Part shown: positions 31,378 through 41,787 of the stretch, one piece after another
Position numbering within the stretch: the first letter of the stretch is position 1
Layout: the number at the start of each line of letters is the position of its first letter
DNA from: Pseudomonadota bacterium
Lineage (GTDB): Bacteria > Tectomicrobia > Entotheonellia > Entotheonellales > Entotheonellaceae
DNA: 64,000 nucleotides
Reading direction: 5' to 3'
NCBI GenBank assembly: GCA_005777235.1
Contig: SXND01000083.1
Location: forward strand, 16,304 to 80,303
Made by a program: the position numbers and the translations under genes
Notes under the pieces: generated by a model
Told to the model about the DNA's origin: nothing
What the model saw: only the letters and a program-made list of their open reading frames with translations
Database searches by the model: none

Positions 31378-32427
31378 CCTTCCGCGCGTCCAGCGCTCAA
31401 CGTATCGACCGCTTTATCAGTATTCCCACAGAAAGCCGGGCAAGGGGGCTGCCGTCTTTAGGCGGCAGGAGAATGGCCCGTGGGCCGGTAGGCCCAGGGC
31501 TTTTTCTTGCCCGTGCAATGTTGGTCCATGGTTACTGGCCCTCTGTCCACCGTGTGTGCAGGGTCTCTACTAGGCATGCTATGCGATACTTACCCCGCCT
31601 GATATTCCAGCCGAGCGTACGGAGCCTGCCCCCGCAGGATTCCTCTGACGTCGGGGCGTCCTCTCGCGGTACAGAGCCAGCCCCAGGCTGACGGACCGGC
31701 ATGCACGGTCGGTACAGTGCGCAGCAATACGCCCAGCCTGCAACTGCGGATGGGCTGTCTGGCTCGCAGCGGGTCGCAGACACACCTATGCTGCACAGGC
31801 AGCCAACCGGCCCTCGGTGGGAATGCGCTACGAGGAGACAGGCTGCACGAGAGGTCGTTTTGGAAAGTTCGGCGGTTCGGAAGTGAGTCGCTCCGCCTGT
31901 ACGATGATGCCTCCGCACGAACAAGCCGCCTGCTTGAGCTAGCGGCTTGTTGACCCTCACAGGACTATTCTTCCTGCGTTGCTCAGTGTAGCATTTGAAC
32001 CTCCCCATGCCTCAAGGCAGGGGATTCCAGACGCCGGATCACTCCGGATTTCGTGGGCTATTCCAGCCCCATGGGGGACAGATCTCGCCACCACACTCGT
32101 GGCACCCACCCCCCACTTACCAGCCCGCTTCCCTCGCGACCTCGCCTGTCAAAGCACCAGGATGCGGTGCCGTTCGGCGTGTTGACCGCGAGTATACCCG
32201 TTCTTGCTCCGCTCGCCAAGGGTCGCGGGGGCTTGCCGCCCCACGCAGCCTTGGTGCGGTGCCCCAACGACCGCTTGACCCCATGTCTCAAGCCAGGAGG
32301 TTGCGCGGTCGCTTTGCTCATCCCTGACAATACGACTAGTTTCTGAGTCGTAGGCGCGGTATGCTCAAGGCTCTGCCCTGGGGGATACCCCGACTATGCA
32401 CGCTGATGTTCATTCCAAGGAGCCTCC

Positions 32428-33414
32428 GTGGCTTTCTGCACCATTCTTGGCCAAGAACACGCCATCGCGTTGTTGCAGCAGGTGTTGCAGAGCACTCGTC
32501 TCGGCCATGCCTACCTCTTCTACGGTCCCAGCGGGGTGGGGAAACGACTGACCGCCTTGGAGTTTGCCAAAGCGCTCACGTGCCCGACACCGCTCCCCGA
32601 TGCCTGTGATGCCTGCCCCGCTTGCCATAAAATCACGGCCGGCAATCATCCCGATGTCGTCTGCGTCGGCCCGGAGGGCACGTCCCTGCGTATCGAACAC
32701 ATTCGCGCCGTGCAGCATCGTCTGAGCTACCAACCCTACGAGAGTCAACGCACGATCATCGTCCTCGATGGGTGTGAGAGCTTAACACCCCCGGCGGCCA
32801 ATGCGCTGCTCAAAACCTTAGAGGAGCCACCCGAGAGCGCCCTCCTGCTACTGGTCACGGGGAAGAAAGACGCGCTCCCCTTAACGATACTCTCACGCTG
32901 CCAGCCCATTGCGTTTCGCCCCCTGGCGCCCGCCCATATGCGCACCATCTTACGCCAGCAAGGCGTGGAGCCGCACACGGCCGACCTCGCGGCCACGCTG
33001 GCGGAAGGCCGCCTCGACACCTGGCTCCAGGCGGATATGGCGCAGAGGCTGGCGCGGCGACAGGACGCCTACCTCTTGCTCCGTGATCACGGGCATCCCA
33101 ACGAGACCCCGCTCTTTCTCCTCGCCCGCCAATGGGCCGGCTCACGGGAACAATGCGAAGCCATGCTCCATTGGCTCGTGCTCTTTTGCCGTGATCTCGT
33201 GCTGCTGCAAGTCACCCCGACCCCGGCGCTCTACAATGCCGATCTCCGCGACGAACTCGTCACCTTAGCCCACACGCTTACCGTCGAACCGCTCCTCAGC
33301 TTCTTTACCCTGCTGAGCCAGCTCCAACAGTATCTGGCGCAAAATGTCAACCCGCAGTTGATCTTTGAACAACTGGTCTTACACCTCCAGCAGTTGTTCC
33401 CCCCACGGGTCTGA
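32428..33414 (+). CDS. holB: DNA polymerase III delta-prime subunit
   Basis: ILGQEHAIALLQQ, YGPSGVGKRLTALEFAKAL, CDACPACHKITAGNHPD, ANALLKTLEEPP. Confidence 0.9.
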   Translation: MAFCTILGQEHAIALLQQVLQSTRLGHAYLFYGPSGVGKRLTALEFAKALTCPTPLPDACDACPACHKITAGNHPDVVCVGPEGTSLRIEHIRAVQHRLSYQPYESQRTIIVLDGCESLTPPAANALLKTLEEPPESALLLLVTGKKDALPLTILSRCQPIAFRPLAPAHMRTILRQQGVEPHTADLAATLAEGRLDTWLQADMAQRLARRQDAYLLLRDHGHPNETPLFLLARQWAGSREQCEAMLHWLVLFCRDLVLLQVTPTPALYNADLRDELVTLAHTLTVEPLLSFFTLLSQLQQYLAQNVNPQLIFEQLVLHLQQLFPPRV

Positions 33415-33422
33415 ATGGTGTC

Positions 33423-34988
33423 TTAGCGTGCATAATCGGTCGCCCGGGTCTCACGCAGTACTGTCACCCGAATTTGTCCCGGATACACCATGTCTTGCTC
33501 AATCCGTTTCGCCACATCACGGGCCAGCAACAGGGCCTCCGCGTCGTTCACCTGCTCGGGCTGTACTATGATGCGGATTTCCCGTCCGGCCTGGATGGCA
33601 TACGTTTTTTCCACACCAGCAAAGGAGTCGCCAATCTCTTCGAGCTTCCGCAGGCGTTTGACATAGCCTTCCAGCATTTCCCGTCGTGCGCCGGGACGCG
33701 CTGCCGACAAGGCATCCGCCGCCGCCACCAGGATGGCCTCGACATAGCGCGGTTCCTCATCTTCATGGTGGCAGCCAATCGCGTTGAGGACGATGTCAGG
33801 TTCGTTGTACTTCCGGGCAATGTCCTGGCCAATCTGCACATGCGTGCCCTGCGTCATGTGATCTGCGGCTTTCCCGATGTCATGCAGGAGCCCGGCCCGG
33901 CGGGCCATGCGCTCATCAGCGCCGAGCTCGGCCGCCATCATGCCGGCGAGAAAGGCCGTTTCCTTGACGTGTTGCAGGACATTTTGCGAGTAACTCGTCC
34001 GATATTTTAAACGTCCTAACATCGTGACAATGTCTGGGTGGAGGTCTTCCACGCCGACCTCGAAGGCTGCAGCCTCCCCGGCTTCCTTCAGGGTAGTGGC
34101 CATCTCGTGCTTCACCTTTTCCACCACGTCCTCAATCCGTCCAGGGTGGATGCGTCCGTCGGCCAGGAGGCGCTCCAGGGCAAGCCGGGCAACCTCGCGG
34201 CGAATGGGGTCAAAGCCCGAGATAACCACCGCTTCGGGGGTATCATCAATAATGAGATCGACCCCGGTGGCGGTTTCAAAGGCACGAATGTTGCGCCCTT
34301 CCCGCCCAATAATGCGCCCTTTCATCTCCTCGCTGGGCAGGGCCACGACCGACACGGAACTCTCCACCACGTGGTCAGCCGCAAAACGTTGGATCGCCAG
34401 ACTGGTATAAAAACTCGCCCGTTTGCGTGCCAGTTCCTTGGCTTCTTCGTCGGTGCGCCGCATCTTTTCGGCGGCCTCTGTCCGGGCTTCTGCCAGCATG
34501 CGATCGATGAGCTGTTGCTTGGCTTCCGCCGCGGTGAGTCGCGCAATCTGTTCCAGCGTGTGCTGCTGCGTCGCAAGCAAGGTCGCCAGTTCTTGCTCTT
34601 TGCGCTCATACAACGCCTCGCGTTCCACGCAGTGCTGCACACGGAGCTGGAGCGCCTGGTCTTGTGCCTCCAGGTGTGCGACTTGACGGTCGAGGTGCTC
34701 CGCACGGAGCTGCACGTCTTGCTGGAGCTGCTGGATGGCGAGCCGGGCGGCTGTGGCTTCCTGTTCTGCCTGCGCTTTGGCCTGAAACCACGAGGCCTGT
34801 GCCGCGAGCGCGGCTTCGCGTTTCTGGCCTTCCGCCTCTTTTTCGGCGTCATGTACAATCTGGCGCGCCTGGGCGTCGGCTTCACGACGCACCCGTTGCG
34901 CGATACGATATCCCTGGTACCCAAGACACAGTCCTATCCCCGTCGCCATGACGAGAATCACCACGCTGAGAACGATAGAAGCGGACAC
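33423..34988 (-). CDS. rny: Ribonuclease Y
   Basis: N-terminal TM plus coiled coil; [17 protein letters not shown] motif; [20 protein letters not shown] domain. Confidence 0.96.
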   Translation of the reverse strand: MSASIVLSVVILVMATGIGLCLGYQGYRIAQRVRREADAQARQIVHDAEKEAEGQKREAALAAQASWFQAKAQAEQEATAARLAIQQLQQDVQLRAEHLDRQVAHLEAQDQALQLRVQHCVEREALYERKEQELATLLATQQHTLEQIARLTAAEAKQQLIDRMLAEARTEAAEKMRRTDEEAKELARKRASFYTSLAIQRFAADHVVESSVSVVALPSEEMKGRIIGREGRNIRAFETATGVDLIIDDTPEAVVISGFDPIRREVARLALERLLADGRIHPGRIEDVVEKVKHEMATTLKEAGEAAAFEVGVEDLHPDIVTMLGRLKYRTSYSQNVLQHVKETAFLAGMMAAELGADERMARRAGLLHDIGKAADHMTQGTHVQIGQDIARKYNEPDIVLNAIGCHHEDEEPRYVEAILVAAADALSAARPGARREMLEGYVKRLRKLEEIGDSFAGVEKTYAIQAGREIRIIVQPEQVNDAEALLLARDVAKRIEQDMVYPGQIRVTVLRETRATDYAR

Positions 34989-35000
34989 GCCTGCTCTCCT

Positions 35001-35624
35001 CTATGTATTGACGCCACCACAGGCCTCTGGACGGCCTGCAGGTGGCGGAATGTCCACACAGGGGCGATACCCCTGTTCTGTGACCAGACCATGCATACGG
35101 ACATCGTGCGCCTCCTGCGGCAGGCAGGAGACCACTTGGATGCTGAAGGCCACACCACACCGATAGGTGGTGGTTGGCAGTTGCCCGAGGAAACGGTCGT
35201 AATACCCTTTGCCAAAGCCGAGACGGCCTCCAGCCAGGTCAAAAGCCACCCCGGGAACCAGGACACAGTCGAGTTCCTGGGGGGGAATGATGGTATACGG
35301 CGCCGCCGGCTCCAGCATCCCGAGCGGACTGCGCTGTAGCGCGGTGTGCTCCCCCAGCCACTCGACAGCGAGAAGGCGCGATCCGCACACCACGGGGACG
35401 GCGACTCGTTTCCGCAGTTGACGGGCTCGCCCCAGCAGCGGACGAGTCTGCACTTCTGTGGCCAGGGCGATATACATCATGACCGTTCGGCTGGCACAGA
35501 AAGCTGGTAGCGCACACACATGATCGAGAATACAGGCACTCTTGTGCGCAACCTCTGCTGGTGTGAGGCCCATCCTCTGGGTCAACAGACGCTGACGCCA
35601 CACCTGTTTGGTAGTCATAAGCAT
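35001..35624 (-). CDS. 5-formyltetrahydrofolate cyclo-ligase
   Basis: CVLVPGVAFDLAGGRLGFGKGYYDRFL signature. Confidence 0.92.
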   Translation of the reverse strand: MLMTTKQVWRQRLLTQRMGLTPAEVAHKSACILDHVCALPAFCASRTVMMYIALATEVQTRPLLGRARQLRKRVAVPVVCGSRLLAVEWLGEHTALQRSPLGMLEPAAPYTIIPPQELDCVLVPGVAFDLAGGRLGFGKGYYDRFLGQLPTTTYRCGVAFSIQVVSCLPQEAHDVRMHGLVTEQGYRPCVDIPPPAGRPEACGGVNT

Positions 35625-36240
35625 TAAATGGGTAGAGAGAACCCTACCATGAAGCGGTCATCGATGAGGAGGGGATACACTGCAGATATTGCGGCAAAGC
35701 CAGACGACACACAACGCGCGTTGAACACGCTCGACACGCTGGAGACGGACACGTTTGTCCTCAGTCAGTCTGCCGCTCAAAGGCCTCACGCCCTCATGCA
35801 GGGCGTGACGTTTTTTCTATAAGTTTCACCATGCCGTGCCGATACATCAGACATTGGGTCATGAGACCGTATGCTCTTGCCATGGCGATGACTCACATGT
35901 GCGGTCTTCCCTCTGACTCGTCTTGGCTCGCGCCATTTCGTCATCAGTAAGCGTAAAGCTGATAGGGCCTTGTGCTCGCTAGTGCTCTCTCCCTCAGAGC
36001 TTAGTGTCGCTAAGTTCTCTGGTGTGCCTGCGTGCTACGGTACGTCTCTCTGCCCAGCTATGCAAAGCCGCCCTCTGCCCAACCCCAGTCTCCATGCCCT
36101 CATGCAGACCCTGCTAGCCCCCAGACTGCAGTCGGAGGAATCCGTCAACATCGAAAAAAAGTCCAATCGATACTTTACCAGATGTATGTCCTAGGTGCAA
36201 GGGACACACGCGGTGTCCCTTGCGAGAGTGCAGTCAGGGG

Positions 36241-37239
36241 TTAATACTCCGTAAACATGCGTGTAATCTCCGCCGGCTCTCGCGTCAGCGTGAGGCCCAG
36301 GGCGAGTAAGAGACGCGCCTTTTGTGGATTCAGGTTGTCGGCAATCAACACCCCATGACGCGCCAAACGGGTGTTTTGAAACGTGCGGCCACTGCCCGCG
36401 CGGGTCGATTGCACCACCAGAATGCCCTGGCGGACGGCCTCGGCCAGCGGTTCGAGGTCTCCAGGCCCACAAAAACCCGGCGCAAAGCCGGCGGACACGA
36501 TGCCTTGCGCGCCCGCGGCGATGAACGCGCGCACTGCCGTTCCATCCGAGCCGGCATAAGCATAGGCAATATCCACCCGCGGCAACACCTCCAGCGTGCG
36601 GATGTCAAATTCGGTATCGGGCGCCCTCCGGCGTATGGGCCGCCGGTAATAGGCGATGGCATCGCCGTCGGTATGGCCCAGCACGCCAAAATCTGGGGTG
36701 CGAAACGTGTGCAAACGATATGTCGATGTTTTTGTTACCTCTCGTGCCGCATGAATCTCATCGTTGAGTACCACTAGCACCCCCAGGCCCCGGGACGCTG
36801 GGGCAGCGGCAGTACGGACGGCATTGAACAGGTTCATCCCGGCATCCGTCGAGAGCGCACTGGCAGGACGCTGCGAGCCTACCAGCACCACGGGGAGGTC
36901 GACATGGAGGGTGAGATTGAGAAAATAGGCGGTTTCTTCCAGTGTGGCCGTCCCGTGTGTGACGACGATACCCGCGAGGGTGGGGTGGGCGTGGACCAGC
37001 GCTTCGATACGCAGGACTAAAGCTTTCCACTCGCGGAAAAACACGTTCGGGCTGGGAATCGCCTCAAAGCGCACTGGGAGAATCTCGGCGACGTCGTGCA
37101 CGGCCGGGAAACGCGCCACGAGCTCGTCCGCATGCATCATGGTCTCGTTGGCCCCGTAATCTTGGAGATCCAAGGGCCCGGTACCGAGGGACGCGATGGT
37201 CCCTCCCGTGCCAATGATGGCGACATGGGGTTTGGACAT
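36241..37239 (-). CDS. L-asparaginase
   Basis: VAIIGTGGTIASLG, VVTHGTATLEETAYFL, GSQRPASALSTDAGMNLFNAV. Confidence 0.92.
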   Translation of the reverse strand: MSKPHVAIIGTGGTIASLGTGPLDLQDYGANETMMHADELVARFPAVHDVAEILPVRFEAIPSPNVFFREWKALVLRIEALVHAHPTLAGIVVTHGTATLEETAYFLNLTLHVDLPVVLVGSQRPASALSTDAGMNLFNAVRTAAAPASRGLGVLVVLNDEIHAAREVTKTSTYRLHTFRTPDFGVLGHTDGDAIAYYRRPIRRRAPDTEFDIRTLEVLPRVDIAYAYAGSDGTAVRAFIAAGAQGIVSAGFAPGFCGPGDLEPLAEAVRQGILVVQSTRAGSGRTFQNTRLARHGVLIADNLNPQKARLLLALGLTLTREPAEITRMFTEY

Positions 37240-37647
37240 GTTACACTCCTTCACCAAAATGATGCTGGATACCCCGCGCTGCAGCGGGGATGGGAGATAA
37301 CGCCGTGCCTTGGCAGCGCACCAGGGGTGCAATATGCGGCCCCGTGGTATACACTGTGTATAGGTATCGACACACGACCCGCACGCGCACGATGTTATCA
37401 CTAACGTAGCACACCCTCACTGCCTATGCGCCGTCGTAGACGTGAGACGCCTGCGGCAATTCCCTGACTGCAGTGAGGGGATGACGGCAATGATGCAGGA
37501 TCTAGGGATACGTCACAGAAACAGGGCTTTAGCCCGTGCAAGCCTCGGGGATTCATCCCCAGAGGAGGACACGCTTTGCAGGCTTGAGCCGACTTTTCTT
37601 CATGGCGTGCTTGTACATGAGATGCGGTTATGTGAATATCTCTCCCA

Positions 37648-38826
37648 TGGAACTGACCTTGCAACTCAAACTGCTGCCCACAGCAGACCAAGCCATGGCC
37701 TTGCATGCCGTGATGACGCGCTTTAATGAGGCGTAACTGGCTGGCAGCGCGGGCTTTTGCCCAACAATGCACGAACAAATTGACGTTGCAACGGCTGTAT
37801 TACCATGAGCTGCGTACACACTTCGCTTTGCCGTCTCAGATGGTGGTCCGCTGTCTGGCGCGCGTGGCAGGGACGTACCGGAGAGACAAGACGATCTGTC
37901 CTACCTTTCGCCCAGACGCGGCCATGCCCTACGACCAACGCCTTATGCGCTTCGCTGGGTTGGACCATGTCAGCCTGACCACCCAGCAAGGCCGGGTGCT
38001 GGTCGCGTTCCTCATCGGCCCCTACCATCGACAGCGCTTTGATGACTATGAGCCACGACAGTGCCACCTGGTGGTACGCGCAGATGGCCAGTGGTATCTG
38101 CTGGTGGTGGTCCAGGTGCCGGACGGCACGCCCATGCCCCCAACAGACTTTCTTGGTGTGGATCTCGGCGTGGTCAATCTGGCAACCGCCTCGGATGGCA
38201 CGCCCCACAGTGGCGAGCAGATTGAAGCCTGCCGTGCACGGTATCTGCAATACCGTAGGCGGCTCCAACGGGCGGCCACGGTGGCCCAGATGGATGGCAA
38301 GCGGCCGAAGAACATCCGGCGTGCCCTGAAGCGGACTGCCAAGAGAGAAGCGGGCTTCAGGCGCGATACGAACCACTGTATCAGCAAGACACTCGTTGCG
38401 GCGGCCACAGGCAACGAGACGGGTATCGCCCTCGAAGATTTGACGCATATCCGTACTCGGACTCGGTTCAGGAAGCCGCAACGTGCCCGCATGGCAGGAT
38501 GGGCGTTTACCCAACTGCGTGACTTTGTCGAGTACAAGGCACGGCTCGCTGGCGTCCGTGTGGTGCTCGTCGACCCTCGGTACACCAGTCAAGAGTGTAG
38601 TGCCTGTGGGCATATCGCGAAAGCCAACCGACAGAGTCAAGCGCGGTTCTCCTGTCAGCACTGTGGCTATACCGCCAATGCCGACTTCAATGCGGCGGTG
38701 AACATTCGCTCAAGGGCGCACGTCAATGCGCCTCTGGTTGCGGGTCGCGTCCCCCAGCAGCTCTGGCTGCTGGCTGGCGTCGGCGCCAGCGACAAGCTGC
38801 GGCACTTCAGTGCCAGCAGTCATTGA
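37648..38826 (+). pseudogene. TnpB (IS200/IS605-like accessory nuclease), N-terminal frameshift
   Basis: MELTLQLKLLPTADQAMALHAVMTRFNEA* then NWLAARAFAQQ... in the next frame; RuvC-I FLGVDLGVVNLATASDG, RuvC-II GIALEDLTHI, CSACGHIAKANRQSQARFSCQHCGYTANADFNAAVNI. Confidence 0.8.
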
Positions 38827-38904
38827 CACCTTCCCGGTATAATGTCCCTGTAGCTTCCGAGACCCTGGCGATGTGCCACGGACTTCCTAGCCGAGAGGAC
38901 GCCC

Positions 38905-40257
38905 ATGCGTATTAGCGCTTCTGGACAGACGGACGTCGGTTGCGAGCGTGATCACAACGAAGACACCTGCCTCATGGATGCCGAACTGGGGCTCTATATT
39001 GTCTGTGATGGCATGGGTGGCCATGCCGCCGGCGAGATCGCCAGCCAAGAAACGGCACGCTTGGTACAAGCCAAGATCCGTGAGCAACGCGCGCTCCTGG
39101 CGGCTTATGATACGACCCCGACCTTTGAACAGCGTGCGCAGGTGGTACGCATGGTCTCAGAGGCCATCCAGGAAGCCTGTGCGCATATTTATGCGATGGG
39201 ACAGCGCGATATTACCAAGCGCGGGATGGGGACGACCATTGTCTTGTTGCTGACCCTGGGCGAAGGCGCGATTGTGGCCCATGTCGGCGATTCACGAGTG
39301 TATCTCATTCGTGACCGTCAGGCGCATCAGCTCACGGAAGATCACAGCATGGCCTGGTACATGGTGAAATCGGGGAAGCTCAGCAAGGCCGATGTCGCCA
39401 CGTGGCCGTATAGTAATGTCATCACAAGAAGTATCGGCACCAAGGCCACAGTCGAGGTCGATACCCTGTTCGTCGAATGTCTCACCCATGATCGCTTCTT
39501 GCTGTGTTCCGATGGTTTCCACAACTACCTAGAAGACGACGCTGAGCTAGTGCACATGAGTACAAAGTTCCCTTTGGAGGCACTTGTACCAGCCTGTATT
39601 GACCGAGCCCATACTGGTGGGGCCAGTGACAATGTGACGGTCGTGGTGGTGCAAGTGGACTCCGTGCCGCGCACGGGCGGAGAGTCGGGCGTCTCCGCGA
39701 TGCGTAAAGTCGAAGCCCTCAAGCGTATTCGCCTGTTCAGCACGTGCGAAACGCACGAACTGGTACGCATCCTGAATATCGTGCATGTGCGTTCCCATGA
39801 GCCTGGAGAGGTGATCATCGCCGAGGACACGGTGGGCGATGATTTTTTCATCGTGGTGAGCGGACGCGTGGAAGTGCTCACCAAAGGGCAGCACTTGCAC
39901 ACCCTAGGCCCTGGGGCGCCTTTTGGCGAGACCGCGCTTTTGGATCACGTCACCCGTGCGGCCACCGTGCGAGCGCTGGAGGCCACGAAGACCATGTTCC
40001 TCCACGGCAAGGACTTCTATGCCATGCTCGAACAAGAACCCACCATGGCCGTGAAACTATTTCGGAGTTTCGTGGCCACCCTCCACCAGCGCCTGCGGAC
40101 TTCCACTACGGATCTCCTCGCGGCGCGTGGGGCCCTCGCCTCATTCGCCCAGCAAGTGCACGCCCCCAGGCGCCATGACCATACAACGGTTCTTGATGGT
40201 TCTGCCTTGCCACAAGGGAACGAGCTGCCCCCAAAAGCTCCCGAGGAGCCCGGGTAA
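38905..40257 (+). CDS. PP2C-type protein phosphatase with C-terminal cyclic-nucleotide-binding domain
   Basis: QTDVGCERDHNED, VCDGMGGHAAGE, GDSRVYLIRD, ASDNVTVVVV; then EPGEVIIAEDTVGDDFFIVVSGRVEV...PGAPFGETALLDHVTRAATVRA. Confidence 0.92.
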   Translation: MRISASGQTDVGCERDHNEDTCLMDAELGLYIVCDGMGGHAAGEIASQETARLVQAKIREQRALLAAYDTTPTFEQRAQVVRMVSEAIQEACAHIYAMGQRDITKRGMGTTIVLLLTLGEGAIVAHVGDSRVYLIRDRQAHQLTEDHSMAWYMVKSGKLSKADVATWPYSNVITRSIGTKATVEVDTLFVECLTHDRFLLCSDGFHNYLEDDAELVHMSTKFPLEALVPACIDRAHTGGASDNVTVVVVQVDSVPRTGGESGVSAMRKVEALKRIRLFSTCETHELVRILNIVHVRSHEPGEVIIAEDTVGDDFFIVVSGRVEVLTKGQHLHTLGPGAPFGETALLDHVTRAATVRALEATKTMFLHGKDFYAMLEQEPTMAVKLFRSFVATLHQRLRTSTTDLLAARGALASFAQQVHAPRRHDHTTVLDGSALPQGNELPPKAPEEPG

Positions 40258-40380
40258 GCGCTGCCTGTCTGCGTCCTGCTGGATGCCCCAGCCTCCCTCA
40301 CGCGCTGCGCCTCCGTCCTGCTTCCATGGTGTCGTGTCTTTCCTCGCGGCCTGCTCACGGCCTGCCACCACCAAGATTGT

Positions 40381-41698
40381 GCGGACTTTCCTCTCCGTCC
40401 TTCAGGGCGGAGAGGAAAGTCCGCTTGCTCCCTAGGAGTAACAGGGTTGCCTTGTGACGCAAGATCATGTACCGTTGCCTCATGGAAACTCAACAGGCGA
40501 GCAGCATGCGTCTGACCGTAGAAGCCAAGCGCCTCGTGCGAGCCCTAGCGACGCAGTCCGGTATGAGCATGACAGCGGTCCTCGCAATCATTGATCCGCG
40601 AGCAAGCTCAGCGGAAAGGCGTCCCAGAGTGTCCATCCTGACGTATCGCTACCGCATCAAAGACGCGACCTCCGGGACGCACCTGCGGCAAATGGCCGGG
40701 GCGATTAACTATGCCTGGAACTATTGCAACGAAGTGAGCCTGTTGGCGTTCCGTCGCGACAAGACCTTTCTGTCTGCCTACGACTTGCATAAACTCACCG
40801 CAGGGACATCGAAAGACTTGCGCTTGTCGGCGGATACGATTCAGCAAGTGTGCACCGAATATGTCACCAGACGGCGCCAGTTCAAGAAGGTCAAGCTGGC
40901 GTGGCGCAGTCGCAAGCGCTCGCTGGGGTGGATACCCTTCAAGGCGGCGTATATCAGGCTCCAAGGCGACACCGTCACGTACTGTGGCCAGCGGTTCCGC
41001 CTGTGGCTGTCTCGCCCTGTGGAAGGCGTTGTCAAAACCGGCAGCTTCACGCAAGACGCACGGGGCCGCTGGTCTGTCAACTTCCAGTGCGAGGTGTTGG
41101 ACGCGACCGAGCCGCTTGGCCGTCTCGATCTCGGCATTGACCTGGGGCTGAAAAGCCAAATCGCTTGTTCCGATGGCGTCATCTATCGTCGTGAGAATCT
41201 GACACGTCAGCATGCCATGGCCCTCGCCATGGCCCAACGGGCGCACAAGACACGGCGCGTCAAGGCCATCCAGGCCAAGATAGCCAACGTCCGTAGCGAC
41301 TGGACACACAAGGCGACGACGGCCATTGCCCGTCGAGGCAAGCTGATCGTTATCGGGGATGTGTCAAGCGCCCAGCTCATCCACACACCCTTCGCCACAT
41401 CAACCTATGATGCGGCCTGGCACCGCGTGAGAACCCAGTTGGCCTACAAAGCCATCAGGCTTGCTGGGGTCTGTGTGTCAGGACGTGAAACCTTCTCCAG
41501 TGTGACTTGCTCGGACTGTGGCGCCCGCTCCGGTCCGCGTGGACTGAGTGGCCTGGGGGTAAGAGCGTGGGGATGCCCTTGCTGCGGAGTCATGCACGAA
41601 CGTGATGTCAACGCGGCACGCAACATTCTCGCTTTCCGTAGCGGACGTGCTACGCCAATCAAGGGAATCCCCGTCCTGTAGGGCGGGGAGGACGTCAA
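40381..41698 (+). mobile_element. IS200/IS605-like element with RHH-like ORF and tnpB
   Basis: Left-end perfect 17-bp-stem hairpin GCGGACTTTCCTCTCCG...CGGAGAGGAAAGTCCGC; right-end CCCCGTCCTGTAGGGCGGGGAGGACGTCAA; TnpB inside. Confidence 0.7.
40482..41681 (+). CDS. RHH-like N-terminal segment in one frame with TnpB (TnpB alone probably from GTG 40629)
   Basis: METQQASSMRLTVEAKRLVRALATQSGMSMTAVL... then VSILTYRYRIKD...GIDLGLKSQIACSDG, IVIGDVSSAQL, CSDCGARSGPRG...CPCCGVMHERDVNAARNIL. Confidence 0.75.
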   Translation: METQQASSMRLTVEAKRLVRALATQSGMSMTAVLAIIDPRASSAERRPRVSILTYRYRIKDATSGTHLRQMAGAINYAWNYCNEVSLLAFRRDKTFLSAYDLHKLTAGTSKDLRLSADTIQQVCTEYVTRRRQFKKVKLAWRSRKRSLGWIPFKAAYIRLQGDTVTYCGQRFRLWLSRPVEGVVKTGSFTQDARGRWSVNFQCEVLDATEPLGRLDLGIDLGLKSQIACSDGVIYRRENLTRQHAMALAMAQRAHKTRRVKAIQAKIANVRSDWTHKATTAIARRGKLIVIGDVSSAQLIHTPFATSTYDAAWHRVRTQLAYKAIRLAGVCVSGRETFSSVTCSDCGARSGPRGLSGLGVRAWGCPCCGVMHERDVNAARNILAFRSGRATPIKGIPVL

Positions 41699-41787
41699 AT
41701 TTTGCTTGCCTGTGGCAAGCCGAGAGGTACAATCCGCCAGTAGAAGAACTCTCACCCCCTGTCTGTCCAGCGTGCGGAGGTGCAAGG

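Noticed and set aside
35625-36240. Possible 6S RNA upstream of the 5-formyl-THF cyclo-ligase gene
   Set aside because: Suggestive position only; I could not see a convincing 6S structure. The hairpin at about 35794-35818 with a T-run is more like a terminator.
40404-40424. GGAGAGGAAAGTCCGC resembling the RNase P RNA 5' motif
   Set aside because: It is one arm of a perfect 17-bp IS left-end hairpin; no other RNase P elements follow.
41602-41787. N-terminal extension of the SpoIIIAA-like ATPase ORF
   Set aside because: This part lies in the IS right end and flank; a TTG at 41788 with GGAGG upstream fits better.
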